Positions 28,900-38,321 of a stretch of DNA of 64,000 nucleotides are shown here, in pieces. How positions within the stretch are numbered: position 1 is the stretch's first letter; every line of letters begins with the position of its first letter. The stretch spans positions 1-64,000 of the forward strand of contig NZ_CVSG01000075.1 of NCBI RefSeq assembly GCF_001179945.1, read 5' to 3'. The translations under genes and the position numbers were made by a program. The notes under the pieces were generated by a model. That model saw only the letters and a program-made list of their open reading frames with translations, did not search any database and had not been told where the DNA came from. The stretch is from Candidatus Pelagibacter communis (GTDB lineage: Bacteria; Pseudomonadota; Alphaproteobacteria; Pelagibacterales; Pelagibacteraceae).

Positions 28900-29712
28900 A
28901 TGTTTTCATTTTTTAAGAAAAAAAAAGTTGTACCGCATGTTAGACTAACTGGGATAATTGGCTCAGGCGGCAGATTTAAACAAGGCATGGAGTTAGCCAA
29001 CCAAAGAGATATTTTAAAGAAAGCATTTTCAGTAAAAAAGATATCTCATGTGGCTATTTCAATTAATTCACCGGGAGGATCGCCAGTTCAATCACACTTA
29101 ATTTATAGCTATATAAGACAACTTGCAGAAAAAAATAAAATTAAAGTAATTGTTTTTGCAGAAGATGTCGCTGCTTCGGGAGGATATTTTATCGCGTGTG
29201 CCGGCGATGAAATATATGCAAACTCTAGCTCAATAATAGGCTCAATTGGAGTAATATCAGCTTCTTTTGGTTTCAAAGAGTTAATTCAAAAGATTGGAGT
29301 TGAGAGAAGAGTTTATACTGCTGGAAAAAACAAAAGTACTCTGGACCCTTTTAAAGAGGAGAAAGAAGAGGATATAAAAAGGTTAAAGAATATTCAATTA
29401 GAGCTTCATGAAGATTTTATAAAAGTTGTAGAAAAAAGCAGAGGATCAAAGCTAAAAGACCCCGAAAAAAATAATATTTTTACTGGAGAATTTTGGACAG
29501 GAAAAGCTTCACTCAAACTTGGATTAGTTGATGGCTTAGGCAATGCAGATCAAATTTTAAAAGAAAAATTTGGCGATAAAGTGGTTATTAAAACTTTTGA
29601 AAAACCAAAAGGTTTTTTAGCAAGAAAATTATCTTCGTCTACACAAGATCCAGTTGAAAAATTTGCAAACATAATTGAAGAAAAGTCGATGTGGCAAAAA
29701 TTTGGTTTATAA
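28900..29712 (+). CDS. S49-family peptidase (SppA/SohB-like)
   Basis: The 270-residue ClpP-fold protease shows the nucleophile motif EDVAASGGYFIACAGDEIYA (Ser in AASGG, residue ~98), SSIIGSIGVISASFGF and the general-base lysine region YTAGKNKSTLDPFKEEKEED (~147-166). ISINSPGGSPVQSHLIY provides the oxyanion strand. No N-terminal membrane anchor is evident beyond a short hydrophobic patch, so it is a minimal signal-peptide-peptidase-like protein. It probably degrades membrane or signal peptides. It precedes glyQ with no gap, so it may be co-transcribed with the glycyl-tRNA synthetase genes. Confidence 0.88.
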   Translation: MFSFFKKKKVVPHVRLTGIIGSGGRFKQGMELANQRDILKKAFSVKKISHVAISINSPGGSPVQSHLIYSYIRQLAEKNKIKVIVFAEDVAASGGYFIACAGDEIYANSSSIIGSIGVISASFGFKELIQKIGVERRVYTAGKNKSTLDPFKEEKEEDIKRLKNIQLELHEDFIKVVEKSRGSKLKDPEKNNIFTGEFWTGKASLKLGLVDGLGNADQILKEKFGDKVVIKTFEKPKGFLARKLSSSTQDPVEKFANIIEEKSMWQKFGL

Positions 29713-30609
29713 ATGCCAGCAAAAAAAAAAGTAAAAAAAAAAAAATTTGAAAAATTAAATTTTTTGTCTTTTCAAGACTTAACTATGAATCTCCAAAAAT
29801 TTTGGGGAAAACATGGATGTGTTATTTTACAACCTTATGATATGGAAGTTGGGGCAGGAACATTTCATCCAGCGACAACTTTAAGATCGCTTGGCCCTAA
29901 ACCTTGGAAGGCTGCGTATGTACAGCCGTCCAGAAGACCGACAGATGGCAGGTATGGTGAAAATCCAAATCGATTACAACACTATTATCAATATCAAGTA
30001 ATTATAAAACCTTCTCCAAAAAATATTAAACAACTTTATCTTAAAAGCTTAGCGGCTATAGGTATCGATGTAAAAAATCATGACATCCGTTTTATTGAAG
30101 ATGATTGGGAAAGTCCAACTTTAGGAGCAGCAGGATTAGGATGGGAAGTTTGGTGTGACGGGATGGAGATCACTCAATTTACTTACTTTCAACAAATGAC
30201 AGGTATAGAATGTAAACCTGTTCCCGTTGAAATTACCTATGGTTTAGAGAGACTATGTATGTTTGTTCAAGGGAAAAATAATGTTTTTGACCTTGATTGG
30301 AATAATGATGGTGTGAAATATAAAGAAGTTTTTTTTCAATCCGAAAAAGAATTTTCTGCTTATAACTTCGAGTTTGCGGATACTGATACCTTACTAAAAA
30401 GTTTTGAAAATACAGAAAAAGAATGTAAATCTTTACTCGAAAAAAAACTCTCAATGCCAGCATATGATCAATGTCTTAAAGCAAGTCATATTTTTAATTT
30501 ATTAGACGCACGTGGAGTTATTGGTGTTGCTGAAAGAACTGGTTATATTACAAGAATTAGGGAGCTCGCAAAAGGTTGCGGTGCTTTATGGCTTAGTTCA
30601 CAAAGTTAA
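29713..30609 (+). CDS. glyQ: Glycyl-tRNA synthetase alpha subunit
   Basis: This class II synthetase subunit carries the glycine-activating site. The 298 residues show [80 protein letters not shown] and [20 protein letters not shown], the standard GlyQ signature series. A Lys-rich N-terminal extension of ~13 residues is poly-A encoded. It forms an alpha2beta2 enzyme with GlyS, which starts three bases after its stop. Confidence 0.97.
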   Translation: MPAKKKVKKKKFEKLNFLSFQDLTMNLQKFWGKHGCVILQPYDMEVGAGTFHPATTLRSLGPKPWKAAYVQPSRRPTDGRYGENPNRLQHYYQYQVIIKPSPKNIKQLYLKSLAAIGIDVKNHDIRFIEDDWESPTLGAAGLGWEVWCDGMEITQFTYFQQMTGIECKPVPVEITYGLERLCMFVQGKNNVFDLDWNNDGVKYKEVFFQSEKEFSAYNFEFADTDTLLKSFENTEKECKSLLEKKLSMPAYDQCLKASHIFNLLDARGVIGVAERTGYITRIRELAKGCGALWLSSQS

Positions 30610-30612
30610 ATT

Positions 30613-32667
30613 ATGGCAGAACTTTTATTGGAATTATATAGCGAGGAAATTCCACCACAATTACAAATATCAGCAAGGTCTCAAATAAAACAATATATTG
30701 AAAATTCTTTTAAGGAAGAGAATATAAGGCATAAAGAATTATCAGTTTACTCTTCACCAACAAGACTAACAATATTCTCAAAAGATCTTACTGAAAAAAT
30801 TAAAATAAAGGCTAAAGAAATTAAAGGACCCAAGGTGGGTTCTCCTAATCAAGTATTGCAAGGCTTCATGAAAGCTAAAAATGTAAATGAGAAAGATTTA
30901 ATTGAAAAAAATACTGATAAAGGAAAATTTTACTTTGTTAAAACACAATCTCAATCAATCTTGGTTGAGGACTTGTTAATCAAAATTATTCCGAAGGCAA
31001 TAGGATCAATTAATTGGAAAAAATCAATGAAATGGTCAGATCATAATTTGATGTGGGGTAGGCCTCTCAGGTCAATTTTTGCAAAGTTCAACAATAAAAA
31101 ATTAATGTTTAAATTTGAACATCTTGATACCACCGATGAGGTAATTATTGAACAAGATTTAATTATAAAAACTAAAAAGATAAAAGATTTTAGGGATTAC
31201 TACAATTTTTTAAAAAATCACAAAATAATCGTTGATCATAAAGAGAGAGAAGAGATCATTCTTCGAAAAATAAGTTCATTTTCTCAATCTAAACAATACA
31301 AAGAAAGTCTAAATCTTAAACTTTTAGATGAAGTCGTTAATATTGTTGAAGATCCCAATTTACTTCATGTGAGTTTTAGTAAAGATTTTTTAGAAATACC
31401 GAAAGAAATTATAATCTCGACACTTGAGAAGCATCAGAGATATTTCCCAATTTTTGATAGTAGAGATCGATTAACTAATTATTTTTTTGTTGTGGCAAAT
31501 AAAAAAGATGAAAAAAAATTAATTACCAAAGGAAATAGAAGGGTTGTTGAAGCCAGACTAGCAGATGCTAAATTTTTCTGGGATAAAGACAGATCTAAAA
31601 ATTTAATTAAACAAATAGCTAATCTTAAAGCAGTAACTTTTTACGAAAATCTGGGGTCTATTTATGATAAAACGCAAAGGTTAAGAAAGTTGGCTGGCCT
31701 ATTATCTGATGACTTAAATATCAATAAAGAAAAAGCTCAAGTTGCAGCATCCATTTCTAAATCCGATTTATGTTCCGACCTAGTTGGAGAATATCCAGAA
31801 CTTCAAGGTGTGATGGGAAAATATTTTGCATTAGCACAAGGTTTTGATGAAGATGTAGCAAATTCAGTAAGTGATCATTATTTGCCAATAGGCCTTACTT
31901 CAGTAATACCCAAAAAACCTTTTAGCTATTCTATTTCAATTGTAGATAAGATAGATACGTTAGTAGGTTTTTTTGTCATTAATGAAAAACCTACGAGTTC
32001 AAAAGATCCTTTTGCTTTAAGACGGGCTGCAATTGGATTGCTTAGAATAATTATCGAAAATAAATTATCGTTTAAACTTAGAGATCTAATTAGTTACGCC
32101 ATAAGACTTTATCAAGAACAAGGTGTTATAATTATAAATGAGAAAACAGAACATGAGGTGTTGGAATTTATAAAGGAAAGAATGCGAAACGTATTAAAAT
32201 TAAAAAATATTCAAACTGATATTATTGAGGCATCAATTAGCTCTCATTCTGGAGATAATTTCTTAGCACTTTATAAAAAAACAATTTTAATGAATAAATA
32301 TAAAAATAAAGGAATTGGCCTTAATGCTATAAGTTCGTATAAAAGAGCTTCAAATATTTTAGATAAAGCTGGAAAGGGCATTACTGGTAGACCCGATGCC
32401 GTATTATTTAGAAAAGATGAAGAAAAAATACTTCATGAAAAAATAAATGATATACGTAAAGCTTTTACTGTCAAAGATGATAATAAAGACTATGAAAGCT
32501 TGTTAATAAAGCTTTCTGATACTAAAGAAACTACAGATAATTTTTTTGAAAATGTGGTAGTAAATGATGAAAATCAAGATATTAAAAATAATCGATTAGA
32601 GTTGTTAAAAATGCTCTGTAATACATTTGACAATTTTATCGATTTTTCAAAATTAGAGGGATTGTAA
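30613..32667 (+). CDS. glyS: Glycyl-tRNA synthetase beta subunit
   Basis: The 684-residue subunit binds tRNA-Gly. It begins AELLLELYSEEIPPQLQISA and contains TPTRLT-like SSPTRLTIF, KSMKWSDHNLMWGRPLRSIF, TLEKHQRYFPIFD, LVGEYPELQGVMGKYFALAQ and a C-terminal anticodon-binding helical region. Length is close to the usual 690. It is coupled to glyQ upstream, and the following ppdK ATG overlaps its stop (TAATG). Confidence 0.97.
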   Translation: MAELLLELYSEEIPPQLQISARSQIKQYIENSFKEENIRHKELSVYSSPTRLTIFSKDLTEKIKIKAKEIKGPKVGSPNQVLQGFMKAKNVNEKDLIEKNTDKGKFYFVKTQSQSILVEDLLIKIIPKAIGSINWKKSMKWSDHNLMWGRPLRSIFAKFNNKKLMFKFEHLDTTDEVIIEQDLIIKTKKIKDFRDYYNFLKNHKIIVDHKEREEIILRKISSFSQSKQYKESLNLKLLDEVVNIVEDPNLLHVSFSKDFLEIPKEIIISTLEKHQRYFPIFDSRDRLTNYFFVVANKKDEKKLITKGNRRVVEARLADAKFFWDKDRSKNLIKQIANLKAVTFYENLGSIYDKTQRLRKLAGLLSDDLNINKEKAQVAASISKSDLCSDLVGEYPELQGVMGKYFALAQGFDEDVANSVSDHYLPIGLTSVIPKKPFSYSISIVDKIDTLVGFFVINEKPTSSKDPFALRRAAIGLLRIIIENKLSFKLRDLISYAIRLYQEQGVIIINEKTEHEVLEFIKERMRNVLKLKNIQTDIIEASISSHSGDNFLALYKKTILMNKYKNKGIGLNAISSYKRASNILDKAGKGITGRPDAVLFRKDEEKILHEKINDIRKAFTVKDDNKDYESLLIKLSDTKETTDNFFENVVVNDENQDIKNNRLELLKMLCNTFDNFIDFSKLEGL

Positions 32668-35327
32668 TGGCAAAAGTTATATTTAGCTTTGATGATAAAT
32701 CTGCCAAAAAGTTAAAAAACAAAAAAAATATTTTGGGTGGAAAAGGAGCAAACCTTGGTGAGATGGGTAGATTAGGCTTACCCGTTCCTCCTGGATTTAC
32801 TATTACTACTGAAGTTTGCGATTTATTTTATAAAAATAAAAAAAAATTACCCAGAAAAGTATTACAAAATATTGAGTCAGAACTAAAGAATATTGAAAAG
32901 AAAACTCAAAAAAAATTCGGTGATTTAAAAAATCCATTATTAGTATCAGTTAGATCAGGTGCTAGAATTTCAATGCCTGGGATGATGGATACAATTTTAA
33001 ATCTTGGTCTTAATGACAGAACAGTTGAGTCGCTAAAAAAGAGAACTTCTAACGGACGATTTGCTAAAGATAGCTATAGAAGATTTATACAAATGTACAG
33101 TAATGTAGTTTTGGGGGTAGAGGGACATTTGTTTGAAGAACTAATTGATAATTATAAGTTAACTAAAGGAGTTTTATTAGACACAGATTTAGACGAGAGC
33201 GATTGGGATGGTTTAATTATTAATTTTAAAGAGTTAGTAAAAAAAGAAAAAAAAATTAATTTTCCTCAGGACGTCAAAGAGCAATTACTAGGAGCAATAA
33301 ACGCAGTATTTTTATCTTGGGACAGTCAAAGAGCAAAAACTTATAGAAAATTAAATCAAATTCCAGATCATTGGGGAACAGCTGTAAATGTTCAAGCTAT
33401 GGTTTTTGGAAATATGGGAGATGATTGTTCAACAGGTGTTGCCTTTACAAGAAATCCTTCGACAGGAGAAAATTCTTTCTTTGGAGAATTTCTAATTAAT
33501 GCACAAGGTGAAGATGTTGTAGCTGGTACTAGAACTCCTCAATACATCACTAAAAAAGCAAAAAAAGATTCAGGATCTAAAGATCCTTCAATGGAAGAGG
33601 CTATGCCCAAAGTTTATAAAGAGCTTGCAAAGGTATTTCTTAAGCTTGAAAGGCATTACAAAGATATGCAAGACATTGAGTTTACAGTTGAAAATAATAA
33701 ACTTTGGATGTTGCAAACTAGATCTGGAAAAAGAACAGCTAAAGCTGCAATTAAAATTGCAGTGGATATGGTTAGAGAGAAATTGATTTCAAAAAAAGAA
33801 GCAATCAAAAGAATTGATCCAAATACTTTAGATACTTTACTACATCCCACTTTAGACGAAAAAGTTGAGAAAGAGGTAATTGCTTCGGGATTACCGGCAT
33901 CTCCAGGAGCTGCAAGTGGTAAAGTTGTTTTCACTGCTGATGAAGCAGAGAAATTAAACGGGATGATGCAAGATACAATATTAGTGAGGTTAGAAACTTC
34001 TCCAGAGGATATACATGGAATGCATGCAGCTAAAGGAATTCTTACTGCAAGAGGCGGCATGACTAGTCATGCCGCCGTTGTTGCAAGAGGAATGGGGAGA
34101 CCATGTGTTTCGGGCTCAAGTGAAATTACAATCGATTATGAGTTAAAACAATTTAAAGCTGGAGACGTGATTATTAAAGAGGGAGACATTATTACTATAG
34201 ATGGGGGAAGTGGAAAAGTAATGAAAGGATTAGTTCCGACTGTTCAACCTGAAATTTCTGGATACTTTTCTACAATTATGAAATGGGCTGATAAATTTAG
34301 AAAATTAAAAGTAAGAACAAATGCAGAAACAGAGGTGGACAGTAAAACGGCTAGAGAATTTGGCGCTGAAGGAATTGGCCTATGTAGAACTGAGCATATG
34401 TTTTTTGATGAAGAGAGAATTTTATCTGTTAGACAAATGATTTTATCTAAATCAAAAGAAGATAGAAATAGCGCGCTTGATAAACTTCAACCCCACCAAA
34501 AAGAGGACTTTAAAAAAATATTTAAAGTTATGTCAGGTTTACCTGTTACAGTAAGATTATTAGATCCACCGCTTCATGAGTTTTTACCGAAAGCTGACAA
34601 AGACATAGATGAAGTCGCAAGATCCTTAAATTTATCAGCTAAAGAGATTAAAGATAGAATTGCAGAACTTCACGAAGAAAATCCTATGCTTGGACATAGA
34701 GGATGTAGGCTCGGTATTTCTTTTCCAGAGATTTACGAAATGCAATGCAGAGCAATATTTGAAGCTATAGTTGAATTAAAAAAACAAAAAGTAAAAGCAG
34801 CTTTTGTAGAAATAATGATACCATTGGTTTCAACAGAATCTGAATTAAAAATTTTAAGAGCTTTAGTTAATAAAATAGCTAAAGAAATAGAAAAAGAAAA
34901 TAAATTGAAACTTGAATATATGGTAGGCACAATGATTGAATTACCACGTGCTGCTTTACAAGCAAAGTCTATCTCAAAACATGCTGATTTCTTCAGTTTT
35001 GGAACAAATGATTTAACACAAACAACCTTTGGGATAAGTAGAGATGATTCAGGAAAATTTTTAAACGATTATATTGATAATAAAATTTTTGATGTAGATC
35101 CATTTGTAAGCATCGATCAAAATGGAGTAGGCGAGTTAGTGGAAATAGCCTCCTCAAGAGGCAGAAAAACAAATAAAAATATTAAATTAGGTATTTGTGG
35201 CGAACACGGTGGTGATCCTAAGAGTATTGAATTTTGTTCTAGAACAGGATTAAACTATGTTTCTTGTTCTCCATTTAGAGTTCCTGTTGCAAGACTTGCA
35301 GCTGCACAAGCAGAATTATCTAAATAA
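32667..35327 (+). CDS. ppdK: Pyruvate, phosphate dikinase
   Basis: PPDK interconverts pyruvate, ATP and phosphate with PEP, AMP and pyrophosphate, and can serve gluconeogenesis or a PPi-linked glycolysis. The 886 residues show the N-terminal nucleotide-binding domain (LGGKGANLGEMGRLGLPVPP, VSVRSGARISMPGMMDTILN), the phosphohistidine domain with TARGGMTSHAAVVARGMG (His468) and the PEP/pyruvate barrel with GICGEHGGDP (Cys844) and SFGTNDLTQTTFG. All catalytic landmarks are intact. The 3' end overlaps convergent nadC by 12 bases. Confidence 0.97.
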   Translation: MAKVIFSFDDKSAKKLKNKKNILGGKGANLGEMGRLGLPVPPGFTITTEVCDLFYKNKKKLPRKVLQNIESELKNIEKKTQKKFGDLKNPLLVSVRSGARISMPGMMDTILNLGLNDRTVESLKKRTSNGRFAKDSYRRFIQMYSNVVLGVEGHLFEELIDNYKLTKGVLLDTDLDESDWDGLIINFKELVKKEKKINFPQDVKEQLLGAINAVFLSWDSQRAKTYRKLNQIPDHWGTAVNVQAMVFGNMGDDCSTGVAFTRNPSTGENSFFGEFLINAQGEDVVAGTRTPQYITKKAKKDSGSKDPSMEEAMPKVYKELAKVFLKLERHYKDMQDIEFTVENNKLWMLQTRSGKRTAKAAIKIAVDMVREKLISKKEAIKRIDPNTLDTLLHPTLDEKVEKEVIASGLPASPGAASGKVVFTADEAEKLNGMMQDTILVRLETSPEDIHGMHAAKGILTARGGMTSHAAVVARGMGRPCVSGSSEITIDYELKQFKAGDVIIKEGDIITIDGGSGKVMKGLVPTVQPEISGYFSTIMKWADKFRKLKVRTNAETEVDSKTAREFGAEGIGLCRTEHMFFDEERILSVRQMILSKSKEDRNSALDKLQPHQKEDFKKIFKVMSGLPVTVRLLDPPLHEFLPKADKDIDEVARSLNLSAKEIKDRIAELHEENPMLGHRGCRLGISFPEIYEMQCRAIFEAIVELKKQKVKAAFVEIMIPLVSTESELKILRALVNKIAKEIEKENKLKLEYMVGTMIELPRAALQAKSISKHADFFSFGTNDLTQTTFGISRDDSGKFLNDYIDNKIFDVDPFVSIDQNGVGELVEIASSRGRKTNKNIKLGICGEHGGDPKSIEFCSRTGLNYVSCSPFRVPVARLAAAQAELSK

Positions 35328-36146
35328 TAAAGTAGCATCAAATGATCTGGTGCTATGAGTAATTGCACCAACTGAAATTCTATTTACACCTGTTTTGGAT
35401 ATTTGTTTAACATTATTTAAAGTAGCATTTCCCGAATACTCTGTTTCATATTTATTTTTACAAAGTTTTAAACAATATTTTAACTGTGGAAATTTCATAT
35501 TATCAAAAAGTATTCTTTTAAATTTTAAGCCTAAAATTTGTTTAAGCTGATTTACATTTTCAACTTCAACTGTAACAATTTTCTTTGTTTTTATAGCTTT
35601 CTCAACTAACTCCCTAAGACTAGAAGATGCACTTATATGATTATCTTTAATAAGAATTTCATCGCTTAAATTATATCTATGATTATAACCACCACCTTTT
35701 TTAACGGCATATTTTTCCAGTGTTCTCAAATTAGGTGTAGTTTTTCTTGTACAACAGATCTTAGTTTTTTTACTAGTTTTTTTTACAAATTGATTAGTGA
35801 TTGTTGCGATACCTGAGGCATGATTTAGAAAGTTTAAAGCAGTTCTCTCTGCGGTTAAGATCGTTTTCGTTTTAGCTTTAATATAAGCAATTACTTTATT
35901 TTTTTTTATTTTTTTCCCATCAGAGACTTTCTTTATAAAAATAGTTTCTCTCCCAATTAATTTAAACGCTGTTTTACAAAATTCTAAACCAGCTATTACA
36001 CCATCTTGTTTAGCTATTATTCTAGCTTTAATAATTTTATTTTTTGCACTTACGATGTTTGTAGTGATATCACCTTTAGGCTTCAGGTCTTCCTCTAGAG
36101 CCTTTCTTACAACTGATTTTATATAAAATTGATTTAATACTTGCAC
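35316..36146 (-). CDS. nadC: Quinolinate phosphoribosyltransferase
   Basis: NadC makes nicotinate mononucleotide from quinolinate and PRPP. The 276 residues contain KPKGDITTNIVS, LTAERTALNFLNHASGIATI, CCTRKTTPNLRTLEKYAVKK, GGGYNHRYNLSDEILIKDNH, VEVENVNQLKQIL and the C-terminal ISVGAITHSTRSFD, matching the full family pattern. It begins four bases after nadA. The usual third de novo gene, nadB, is absent here. Confidence 0.95.
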   Translation of the reverse strand: MQVLNQFYIKSVVRKALEEDLKPKGDITTNIVSAKNKIIKARIIAKQDGVIAGLEFCKTAFKLIGRETIFIKKVSDGKKIKKNKVIAYIKAKTKTILTAERTALNFLNHASGIATITNQFVKKTSKKTKICCTRKTTPNLRTLEKYAVKKGGGYNHRYNLSDEILIKDNHISASSSLRELVEKAIKTKKIVTVEVENVNQLKQILGLKFKRILFDNMKFPQLKYCLKLCKNKYETEYSGNATLNNVKQISKTGVNRISVGAITHSTRSFDATLLFR

Positions 36147-36150
36147 TGAT

Positions 36151-37140
36151 CTAACGACCGATCTCGGTCATTCTGATTACAGATTTTCTCGCGGCCTCTA
36201 TAGTTTTGCTATCTAAAATAATCTCATTAGTTTCATTTTCTAAACAATTTAATATTTTTTTTAAATTAATTTTTTTCATATAAGGACATAAATTGCATGG
36301 CTTGATAAAAGATACGTTTGGATTATCAGCTTCTACGTTGTCACTCATTGAACATTCTGTAACTAACATAACTTTTTTTGGTTGTTTATTTTTTACATAA
36401 TCAATCATTCCAGATGTTGATCCTGCAAAATCAGAGGCAGCAATTACATCTGGCGGACATTCAGGATGAGCAATAATTTTAATCCCAGGATTTTCTGCTT
36501 TAATTTCTTCTATTTCTTTTCCTGTAAACTGTTCATGCACTATACAAGTTCCTTTCCAAGAAATTATTTTGACCTTGGTATTTTTTGCTACATAGTCTGC
36601 TAAATATTGGTCGGGAAGAAAAATTACTTTATCTACATTTAAAGACTCAACTACTTTTACTGCGTTAGCTGAAGTACAACAAACATCAGTTTCTGCTTTA
36701 ACGTCTGCAGAAGTATTTACATAAGAGACAACAGGAACGCCTGGAAACTTTTGTTTTAGTAATTTTACATCTTCACCTGTAATAGAATTAGATAAAGAAC
36801 AGCCTGCTTGCATGTCAGGAAGGAACACTTTTTTTTCTGGACACATTAATTTTGCTGTTTCTGCCATAAAGTGTACCCCACACATAATAATTTTATCAGC
36901 TTTTGTTTTAGACGCCTCTACTGCTAAAGCTAATGAGTCGGCGGATATATCTGCTACACCGTGGTAAATTTCCGGAGTTTGGTAGTTATGAGCAAGTATA
37001 ATTGCATTTTTCTCTTTTTTAATCTTATTAATTTTCTCTATCAATGGAGCATGAATTTTCCATTCAGCTTCAGGAACGAATTTTGAGATTTTCTTATAAA
37101 TCTCTTGAGTAGGGCTCAAATTTTGTTGTTGTACAGACAT
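36151..37140 (-). CDS. nadA: Quinolinate synthase A
   Basis: NadA is a [4Fe-4S] enzyme that condenses iminoaspartate with dihydroxyacetone phosphate. The 329 residues contain IILAHNYQTPEIYHGVADIS, DKIIMCGVHFMAETAKLMCP, AGCSLSNSITGEDV, VCCTSANAVKVVESL, HPECPPDVIAASDFAGSTSG and KPCNLCPYMKKINL. Cysteines in the MCGVHFM, CPPDV and PCNLCPYM segments are positioned as the cluster ligands. It forms an operon with nadC, and its promoter must lie in the 61 bases before tRNA-Leu. Confidence 0.96.
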   Translation of the reverse strand: MSVQQQNLSPTQEIYKKISKFVPEAEWKIHAPLIEKINKIKKEKNAIILAHNYQTPEIYHGVADISADSLALAVEASKTKADKIIMCGVHFMAETAKLMCPEKKVFLPDMQAGCSLSNSITGEDVKLLKQKFPGVPVVSYVNTSADVKAETDVCCTSANAVKVVESLNVDKVIFLPDQYLADYVAKNTKVKIISWKGTCIVHEQFTGKEIEEIKAENPGIKIIAHPECPPDVIAASDFAGSTSGMIDYVKNKQPKKVMLVTECSMSDNVEADNPNVSFIKPCNLCPYMKKINLKKILNCLENETNEIILDSKTIEAARKSVIRMTEIGR

Positions 37141-37201
37141 ACTAATTCCAATTTACCAACTTGAGATTAAATTGTCATTCATTTATTGTCGCATTATTAT
37201 T

Positions 37202-37285
37202 GCGGTCGTGCTGAAATTGGTAGACAGGCACGCTTGAGGGGCGTGTGGGTTTCCCGTGAGAGTTCGAGTCTCTCCGACCGCACCA
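37202..37285 (+). tRNA. tRNA-Leu (anticodon GAG)
   Basis: Acceptor stem GCGGTCG (37202-37208) pairs with CGACCGC (37275-37281), discriminator A, encoded CCA (37283-37285). The anticodon stem CACGC/GCGTG encloses loop TTGAGGG, anticodon GAG. A class II variable arm (TGGGTTTCCCGT region) is present and the T loop is GTTCGAGTC. It reads CUC and CUU codons. A mini-protein ORF begins 14 bases after the CCA. Confidence 0.95.
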
Positions 37286-37298
37286 AAAAAAGGCATTT

Positions 37299-37418
37299 AT
37301 GATTGAATATTTAAGAAAGCATAAAAGAATTATATTTATAATTTTAGTAATAGCTTTTATTGAATTGAGTGGATATGGGATACTAGCGTCTTTATCTAGG
37401 TTACTTAACGTTCTCTAA
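37299..37418 (+). CDS. 39-residue single-span membrane mini-protein
   Basis: An ATG 14 bases after tRNA-Leu opens a 39-codon frame ending at TAA 37416-37418. The predicted protein has a short basic N-terminus (MIEYLRKHKR) followed by a hydrophobic helix (IIFIILVIAFIELSGYGILA) and a short tail ending SRLLNVL. That positive-inside plus single-span layout is unlikely in random AT-rich sequence but not impossible. AGG six bases before the ATG could act as a weak ribosome site. Its last 18 bases overlap the convergent ygfZ gene. I recognise no family. Presence as a real gene is inferred; conservation has not been tested. Confidence 0.5.
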   Translation: MIEYLRKHKRIIFIILVIAFIELSGYGILASLSRLLNVL

Positions 37419-38285
37419 AATTTTACACTCTTTATTATTTGCTAATAATTTTTTATCTATAAAATCCTCAAGATTAGGTTCGAGAACTTTAATTAATCCG
37501 AAGGGGTAAGGCTGATCAATAAGAATTTTTCCTATTTTAATATTATTAAAAGTAATTTCATCACCAATATTTAATTCTTCAGATGATGATATGGGCAACA
37601 ATCTTCTTCTAAGTTTGTTTTTTAATTTCATCCTTGCAGTATTTTCTTGCCCTACAAAACATCCTTTTTTAAAATCTATGGCTTGAAGTGTGTCAAAATT
37701 TGCTTCTAAACCAAACAATTGATCTTTTAAATTTATCAATCCTTTTTCAGGTACTCCTAATTTATGAGCAAGAGAAAAATACTCTTTACTATCAATTATA
37801 GAAAGATTTAATTTTTTTATTGTTAAGTAAAGTTTTTCTAGATTTGAAATTATTCTCGCTCCTAATTTATTATTTCTTGGATCTAAAAAAATAGGGGTAT
37901 CTCTGTAAGTAATTGTATTTTCATTTGATTTTAAATCTCCTTGTAATTCTTTGAATTTTGAGTCGTTTATAACCCCAATAACAAATTCAGTAGAAAAGTC
38001 TTCAATTTCAACTTTTGATCTTAATTTGTATTTTGATAAATCTTTAATTAGCTCCCCAGTGGAGTTTTCGCTACAGTCTAATAAATATCCTTTGACATTT
38101 TGAATTATAAAAAATTCATTCAGATATTTGCCTTGAGGAGTTAATAAGGCTGAAAAAATAGAGTTTTTATTAGAAACTTTATTTATGTCGTTTGTAATTA
38201 TATTTTGTAGAAAATCTTTAGAGTCTTCTCCACTTACTAAGATTACACCTCTTTTTTCTAAAATTACAACTTGATCTTTTTTCAT
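37401..38285 (-). CDS. ygfZ: YgfZ/GcvT-domain folate-binding protein
   Basis: The 294-residue GcvT-like protein carries the hallmark KGCFVGQENTARMK (the conserved K-G-C-x-G-Q-E motif, residues ~211-217), preceded by EANFDTLQAIDFK. The N-terminus, ILEKRGVILVSGEDSKDFLQ, then NIITNDIN, is also typical. YgfZ uses tetrahydrofolate and supports iron-sulfur cluster proteins such as MiaB. It is divergent from the dihydroorotase gene across 36 bases; pairing of the two genes is common in alphaproteobacteria. Confidence 0.92.
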   Translation of the reverse strand: MKKDQVVILEKRGVILVSGEDSKDFLQNIITNDINKVSNKNSIFSALLTPQGKYLNEFFIIQNVKGYLLDCSENSTGELIKDLSKYKLRSKVEIEDFSTEFVIGVINDSKFKELQGDLKSNENTITYRDTPIFLDPRNNKLGARIISNLEKLYLTIKKLNLSIIDSKEYFSLAHKLGVPEKGLINLKDQLFGLEANFDTLQAIDFKKGCFVGQENTARMKLKNKLRRRLLPISSSEELNIGDEITFNNIKIGKILIDQPYPFGLIKVLEPNLEDFIDKKLLANNKECKILENVK

Positions 38286-38321
38286 AATTGTTCCTTATAC
38301 AATATATTATATATAAAAAAC

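Noticed and set aside
33656-34060. 134-codon leftward frame opposite ppdK
   Set aside because: Shadow of the phosphohistidine domain region of PPDK; no independent support.
38271-38321. Upstream in-frame ATG for dihydroorotase
   Set aside because: The extra 17 residues do not resemble the family and would overlap the divergent ygfZ start; the ATG at 38322 starts the usual N-terminus.
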